In this document: positions 18,031-22,565 of the stretch, one piece after another
Position numbering within the stretch: position 1 is the first letter of the stretch
Layout: each line of letters begins with the position of its first letter
Assembly: GCA_003427395.1 (NCBI GenBank)
Contig: BFEA01000218.1
Location: 2,237,881 to 2,260,445, forward strand
DNA: 22,565 nt
Direction: 5' to 3'
Origin: Chara braunii
Lineage: Eukaryota; Streptophyta; Charophyceae; Charales; Characeae
Notes under the pieces: generated by a model
Databases searched by the model: none
Seen by the model: only the letters and a program-made list of their open reading frames with translations
What the model was told of the DNA's origin: nothing
Translations under genes and position numbers: made by a program

Positions 18031-18160
18031 CGGCGGTTCGCGGGGTTATTTTGCGTCGTTCCCAAGTTGTCTTTTGTTCTGTTTTTGCTTTAGCTCCTGC
18101 GTGACATGGCCGAGAGGACTCTCGCCTTTGCAAAAAAGACGGGAGCCGATGCGCGCGACA
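18031..18160 (+). repeat. 3' LTR, terminal segment
   Basis: Starts with the second target-duplication copy (18031-18042) and continues through GGGTTATTTTGCG to the CA end at 18160, matching the 5' LTR end at 10716 (about 10589-10716). It contains the conserved CTCCTGCGTGACATGGCC block. Confidence 0.85.
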
Positions 18161-18765
18161 CTGCTCTTCTTGCCATTCAATAATATCATTATAAACCAAA
18201 CGACTCTCAACAGATCAACAAACTGACTATCCTCTTCACTAACCAGGATAACCAATCCACCTCACCAATTAATCATTGCACCTTCAACCATTCAACCAAT
18301 CGCTAGGTTAAGTAGTCTGGTTGTATGCCTTGGACCGATCTCTTCATTTTTCAATCCCTGCAAGATCCTTCCGGGGAGTCATTAACCATCAAAGAAACCG
18401 ATTACTAACCTGACCAATCAATCGACATAATAATTTGAAATCGCACCTACAATATCATTCGACATCCAAAGCAAGCTTCAAAAAAATAAATAAAAAATAA
18501 AGAAGATGCTGAAGAGAAAGGGAAGGGGAAAGGAGGAAGGAAGGGGAAGAAAAAGAGGGATAATTAGGTTACTTAGAAGTGGGCTCACATCAAAGACGGA
18601 AAGAATTTTGCGCGGAAGCAGAAGGGATGTGGAATAAAGGAAGGAAGGAAGGGAGTTATAAACAATCAATCAATCACAATCGTCTGTTAACCTACCGATC
18701 GACTAACAGACCATTCGCCAATCGGCCGACCANGANTNATCCAGTNGTNCATCTAATTGGTTGAC

Positions 18766-18797
<32 letters not shown>

Positions 18798-20115
18798 NGG
18801 GAANAAATTGGAAGGGAGGAAAGAAGAAAGATAACATCAAAAGAAAAAAGGAAAATCAACAAATGAGAAGGATAGAAGGTGAAACGAAAGAAGTGAGATA
18901 AGTGAGTGGACGTCAACCAAGGGATCAGATCAATCATCATCGCCTAATGACCAACCTATCGAACAACCGACCAATCGATCACTCGTCGATTCAATCGACC
19001 GACCTATGAATCAACTTTCTGATAATCGGATGGTCATATAAGTAAGGGAGGGGCCAAATCATTAACCACTCAACTTATACTCAACAATCGTCCGACCCAC
19101 GAATTAATCAATTAATCTTCAACTGATCGACCCACAAATCAATCAATTGTTCATCAACCAACCAACTAGAGAAGGAAGGGTCATGTTCGATCTTAAAGAA
19201 ATGAAAATCCGTACCAAAAAAAAAAAAAGGAAAAAAAAAAAAAAAATCAGGCTCATCGCCGCCCATTCCCTTGCAATTGCTCTCAATCATGAAAAACGGG
19301 CGTAAGTGAAGAAGAAGGATTCATAATGATTGACAAAATCTCAACCAATCAATTACTCGGTTACAGAACTTCATTTTCCACTAATTCCGTTGTATGTCAT
19401 TACTGATCTTCAATAAAACAGAGGTTTACTTGCAGTAATGAATGCTTTGATGTTTTTATGCTATCATAATCAAAACCTCTACCCTGCTTATCGCCGTTTT
19501 TTTTCCTTACAATTGCCCCAAGAATCAACTTAACTTGTTGAAACCACAAAAAAAAAAAAAACATAAACCAGCTAGGCGCCTGAACCTGACAATACCACAA
19601 TGATATTCCTACATACCCCAAAACATGACATTTCCATGATCAGAAAGAAGGGGAGAAGGAAACAAAAAAAGAACAAGGAAGGAAAAAAGGAGGAGAAGGG
19701 AAGAAGCAAATACAGATTCAAGGACGATCCCAAAGGGGGATGATAGGAAAAAAGTTCCAAATTTTCATTAAAACCTGGTCTTACGCATGTTATTTTCTAA
19801 ACTCCTGTTCATTCCAACCTCTTACCTTTCACATTGAAATAACTCACAAAGGCTTAAAAAAAAAAAAAAAAAAAAAAAAAGGGCGAGGGAAGAAGGGAAC
19901 ATCACAGAAAAAGGAAAACGAAGGGAGGGTGAGAAGAGGGAGAAAGAGGGAAGGACAAGAAAAGCGAAGAGGGGAGGGAAAAAAAAAGGATGGACGACTA
20001 TAAAGAAGAAATGAAATCTATGAAAATTAAGACACATGAAGGACTGAGTGCAAAAACCAAAGGTTATGAAGGACAGATAAACCCAATCAAATGAGCCTTT
20101 CCTTTCCACTTTCAT
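18161..20115. other. Intergenic flank: one-strand poly(A)/polypurine tracts and CAATC/GACC low complexity
   Basis: No gene is seen. A runs and GA-rich tracts recur on the plus strand, for example 18480-18560, 18764-18900, 19216-19246, 19640-19705 and 19856-19990. Between them are stretches rich in CAATCAATC, CGACC and AACCAACC words, as at 7700-7990 left of the LTR element. Isolated N calls (18733-18804) surround the longest A run. These may be remnants of repeated poly(A)-tailed insertions or simple-sequence expansion; the sequence does not decide. Confidence 0.55.
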
Positions 20116-20497
20116 ATTGCAATCTGCTTACCACCGTGTTCGCGTTCGGAGGCGAACGCGAACATGTTCGCCTGAACGCGAACAAACCCCCAAAACCTTC
20201 AGAACGCGAACATAAAAAATAAAAATAACTAAAAAAAAACGTTTTGAGTCAAATATGAAAAACATATATATTATGTGAAATATTAATACAAACAACTTTT
20301 ACCTTAGTGTCATGTTCAAATTCGTAACCAATCATGAGTGAAAAATCAGAAACCGAAAAACAAATTTAAATATTTTTTTACAAAAAAAAATTATGTTCGT
20401 TCGAACATGTTCGCGAGCTGTTCACGTGAACGCGGGAACACGTTTGTGCAAACGTGAAGGGGCGCGAACATTTTCGCCGTGCTACGCAAATTGCAAT
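20116..20497. mobile_element. hAT-like MITE with 8-bp target duplication
   Basis: The 366-bp element (20124-20489) is bounded by identical 8-bp copies of ATTGCAAT (20116-20123 and 20490-20497), the duplication length of the hAT superfamily. The ends form a degenerate inverted repeat (9 of 13 bases: CTGCTTACCACCG against TTGCGTAGCACGG). GTTCGC or its complement GCGAAC occurs eight times, six in the first 90 bp and two in the last 85 bp. The 12-bp palindrome CGAACATGTTCG is present near both ends (20159-20170, 20402-20413). Clustered subterminal motifs are typical of hAT transposase binding. The centre is AT-rich and encodes nothing, so it would rely on a transposase supplied elsewhere. Confidence 0.8.
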
Positions 20498-20835
20498 AAT
20501 TAAAAAAAAAAAAAAAAAAACGAGAAGACAAAGGAAACAAGAAGTAAGAATCTCAAATCAACAAACTCATCATCAATCAGTCGACTAAGACTAACAGAAG
20601 GCCGAAATCGATCTTTGAGAATTAGACCTCCGTACTCAGGCTCAAGTATCGTTGTCCTCCTCCAGCCACTCTTCAAAATATTGCAAAAAAAAAAAAAAAA
20701 AAAAAAAAGCAGGGAGAAGAGGGAAGGCGGAGGAAGGGAAGGAAATGAGGGAGGATCAAAGAGGAGAGAGCATGAAACAGTCTGAAAGAAGGGGGAGAAT
20801 AAGGGACGATCCCAATAAGAAGGGTAACAAAAAGG

Positions 20836-20866
<31 letters not shown>

Positions 20867-20993
20867 GAAGGAGAAGTGAACTAGAAGTAAGAAAATGGTG
20901 GAAGGAAAAAATTGATCAAGGAATAAATATGAATCATAACACCACCAAGACTATCACTAAACTGTTGGCTAACTTTTGCTTGCAAAATCTACA
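20498..20993. other. Intergenic sequence with poly(A) and polypurine tracts
   Basis: A runs at about 20503-20520, 20685-20708 and 20843-20866, followed by GA-rich stretches. No coding potential beyond low-complexity Lys/Arg/Glu translations of the polypurine tract. It leads into the small ORF at 20994. Confidence 0.5.
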
Positions 20994-21218
20994 ATGGATT
21001 CCTCCTTTCTGGTCGACATACTGGAAAACTTTGTTATCGCTCCTCTTTGTTTTTTTCTACGTCTCGTTCTCAACTTCTCAGCCAACCCCCTGCTAAGAAA
21101 CTGTTATCCCTTCAGAACCTTATCAATCTTAATTCTCCTCACTCTTGGCTGCTGCTTTGCAGTTTCTTTGTTAATTGTCTCCTATTTTTTTTTCCAATGT
21201 CCTCGAATACTTCAATGA
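20994..21218 (+). CDS. Small hydrophobic ORF, uncertain (possible uORF or first exon)
   Basis: A 74-codon frame from an ATG in a good eukaryotic context (A at -3, G at +4). The product would have two hydrophobic stretches, one around residues 8-30 and a stronger one around residues 47-68 (Leu/Ile/Val/Phe-rich), and ends shortly after. I do not recognise a family. It lies 70 bp upstream of the next gene in the same orientation and could be an upstream ORF in its leader or part of a first exon. T-rich DNA can also give hydrophobic frames by chance, so confidence is low. Confidence 0.25.
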   Translation: MDSSFLVDILENFVIAPLCFFLRLVLNFSANPLLRNCYPFRTLSILILLTLGCCFAVSLLIVSYFFFQCPRILQ

Positions 21219-21288
21219 CCAACTGTCACAACCCAATTAAAGGAAATTCAGCACCGCATCCAATTAATCATGTAATCTTGTCTACCAT

Positions 21289-22427
21289 ATGGATCCTGTC
21301 TTTCTCGGAATCATCTCCGCCAACGAACCTCAAGCCCTTCTCGACGCAGATGTACTCGCCATCTCTCCACTACCGCCATTTGTTTTCTCCCCAGCGAAAG
21401 TAAACTCACTCCTCAACCAAGCCCCCAAGGAGGAACGCATCTTCATGGTGCAACCTAGAGATTCTTCCCATGCTCCGAAGGTTCACATTTCGGGCCCCAA
21501 ACTCCTCCCTCCACCCCCCTACCTCCGCCTCCACCTTCCCCTTCATCTCAAATCCTCCAACCAATCCTCGCCCCTCAGATTGTCCCCATACATCAAAATT
21601 CCTCCTCCCCGTCCCCGCAATCCGATCTCATGACACTTTTTGATCAACTCAGAGCGCAACTTATTAAAAAATCTGAAATCGGTCATGAAGAGTTTCTTAA
21701 GAGGGAGGAGGAAAATCAGGCTCTTAACGAACTTTGCCCAAATATAACTTCTGACATGCATGATATCTGTCAAAAGATGTTCCCCAAATCGTCTTCATCA
21801 TACTACGAATTGAAGGGTTGGAAGAATTTTTTTTCCAGTCCTTATTATCTTTGGCAGATTCAATCCCTTGTAAGATTCAAGGCAGTCGACCTCAACTACT
21901 CTTGCTATCCATATGGAAAGACATTCGCCTTGGATTTCATCTCACATATCGCATCCATAGCCAAGGACTCCATGGAAAAGCGAATACCCAAGGAAACGAA
22001 AAGACTCTTGAGCAAGGCCGCCCGTGAAGGAATGGAGGAAGCTCTTCCGCTCATTGAAGCTGAATTCAACGACTATCTCAACCAAGCTCGCCAGATGGAA
22101 GCAAGGTAAGCAAGGGCAGTGCCCGACAAATTTTTTTACTTGCCCTGGACTACCTAAAAAGTCCACGCCATTTGCGTCACGGACACCCTTACTTATCTTA
22201 CTTTTACATTTTGCAGGGTGAATCGAAAAGATCTTGAAGACAAATCCACATATCAGAAGAAGGGTGAAACCTCCAAGGAAGAAGACAAACATTCCTCTTC
22301 TCGCAAGTACTACGATGACGAAAGTAAGGGATATGACTATAACAAGGCGTCCAAAAAGTTTCATATCGACTCCAGCTCCACAAGATCGGATTCCGTCAGC
22401 AAGGAGGACTTCAACACTCCCTCTTAG
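21289..22427 (+). CDS. Unrecognised spliced protein gene with a frame slip
   Basis: The ATG at 21289 follows an in-frame stop at 21265. The first frame encodes about 70 plausible residues (MDPVFLGIISANEP...). From about 21460-21510 the natural-looking protein moves to another frame: a Pro/Ser-rich linker, then, from 21630, an alpha-helical region (DQLRAQLIKK ... EEENQALNEL) and a compact domain with aromatic residues (YELKGWKNFF, YYLWQI). The slip fits one missing base in the assembly or a real mutation. A 111-bp intron (22106-22216) joins this to a Lys/Ser/Asp-rich hydrophilic tail ending at TAG 22425. The family is unknown; a host gene or a Gag-like ORF of another element are both possible. 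No catalytic motif was found. Confidence 0.5.
22106..22216 (+). other. Predicted GT-AG intron
   Basis: Donor GTAAGC at 22106 after AAG, acceptor TTTTGCAG ending at 22216 with a T-rich stretch before it. Splicing joins codon AG|G in frame and extends the reading frame by 70 codons; without splicing the frame stops at 22107-22109. The length is 111 bp. Confidence 0.7.
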
Positions 22428-22565
22428 CATCTGCTCGTCCTTCACCATACCTTTTGTTTCAACAATCCTCTGAAACCTCTCTTCAACACCGACCACTTCG
22501 GATCTCCGCAGAGCAATCTTCGCTCTTCAGGAACCCGCTTCTTGGCTCCGACCACCATAAAACTT
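22428..22565 (+). other. Frame stays open after the stop to the window edge
   Basis: After TAG 22425 the same frame has 46 further codons with no stop up to the end of the window. Either the TAG is a nonsense mutation or a read-through stop in a longer protein, or another intron removes it, or this is chance. The sequence past 22565 is needed to decide. Confidence 0.3.

Larger units (their letters stand above)
8161..18160 (+). mobile_element. Non-coding LTR retrotransposon (LARD-like), with nested insertions
   Basis: Two long direct repeats beginning TGTCGGGGCA and ending GCGACA or CACGACA flank an internal region that starts with a tRNA-Asp primer-binding site. The 5' LTR spans 8161-10716. 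The 3' LTR is split into 13086-14914, 16809-17256 and 18031-18160 by two insertions. The internal region of about 2.37 kb has no ORF of meaningful length on either strand and no gag or pol motif. Long LTRs plus a long non-coding interior match the definition of large retrotransposon derivatives (LARDs), which are mobilised by proteins of other elements. In the first 116 bp of the LTRs I count 9 differences, so the insertion is old. The 5-bp flanks (CCCGT and CTGCT) do not form a target duplication. Confidence 0.82.

Noticed and set aside
17684-18199. Minus-strand ORFs in and beyond the retroposon insertion
   Set aside because: No RT, endonuclease or ORF1 motif; one crosses the insertion border into the LTR, so it cannot be an ancestral gene.
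19740-20003. Lys/Arg/Glu-rich ORFs over polypurine tracts (also 20652-20843 and 7973-8206)
   Set aside because: Direct translation of simple GA-rich sequence with no domain or start context.
21630-21633. ATGA overlap suggesting coupled translation of two ORFs
   Set aside because: The downstream frame is already open for more than 50 codons upstream of this ATG with protein-like Pro/Ser-rich content, so a frame slip in one gene is more likely.

Overview
This is nuclear DNA from a eukaryote and is almost entirely transposable-element sequence. The plant lineage is the best fit. There is a chromodomain-bearing Ty3/gypsy pol, and a second LTR element has a primer-binding site matching plant-type tRNA-Asp. 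There are long intergenic spans and a short GT-AG intron. The Gag style (charged coiled coil followed by a capsid-like domain) reminds me of retroelement proteins predicted from the charophyte alga Chara braunii. That is recall, not a search, so treat the species as a hypothesis. No tRNA, rRNA, CRISPR or bacterial-type operon was seen.

Layout. (1) 1-200 is a degenerate array of TTGACC motifs, followed by a non-coding leader. (2) 917-6593 is a decayed Ty3/gypsy chromovirus: Gag (hydrophobic N-terminus, coiled coil, capsid-like region, RGG-type tail, damaged zinc knuckle), then protease, RT, RNase H, integrase and a chromodomain-like tail. It carries at least eight in-frame stops and one frame slip, so it cannot make its proteins as it stands. 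(3) 6594-8160 is non-coding. It contains a 38-bp palindrome identical to a double Tn5 mosaic end (Nextera mate-pair junction) at 7212-7249, flanked by identical 144-bp copies; this is a library/assembly artefact. (4) 8161-18160 is a large LTR element with no coding capacity. A 2.56-kb 5' LTR, a tRNA-Asp PBS and a 2.37-kb AT-rich internal region are followed by a 3' LTR interrupted by two insertions (about 1.9 kb, and a 774-bp poly(A)-tailed retroposon with a 12-bp target duplication). It resembles the LARD class. (5) 18161-20950 is AT-rich flank with poly(A) plus polypurine tracts on one strand and CAATC/GACC-type low complexity. It carries a 366-bp hAT-like MITE with an 8-bp target duplication (20116-20497). 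(6) 20994-22565 holds a small membrane-type ORF and an unrecognised spliced gene.

The most interesting object is the non-coding LTR element. Both LTRs carry a ~54-bp periodic array of short stem-loops just downstream of a conserved TATA box, and the internal region carries a second ~42-bp stem-loop array. With no proteins of its own it would depend on an autonomous partner, and these arrays are candidates for RNA signals recognised in trans. The two LTRs differ at 9 of the first 116 positions, so the insertion is not recent. None of the elements appears to be mobile now.
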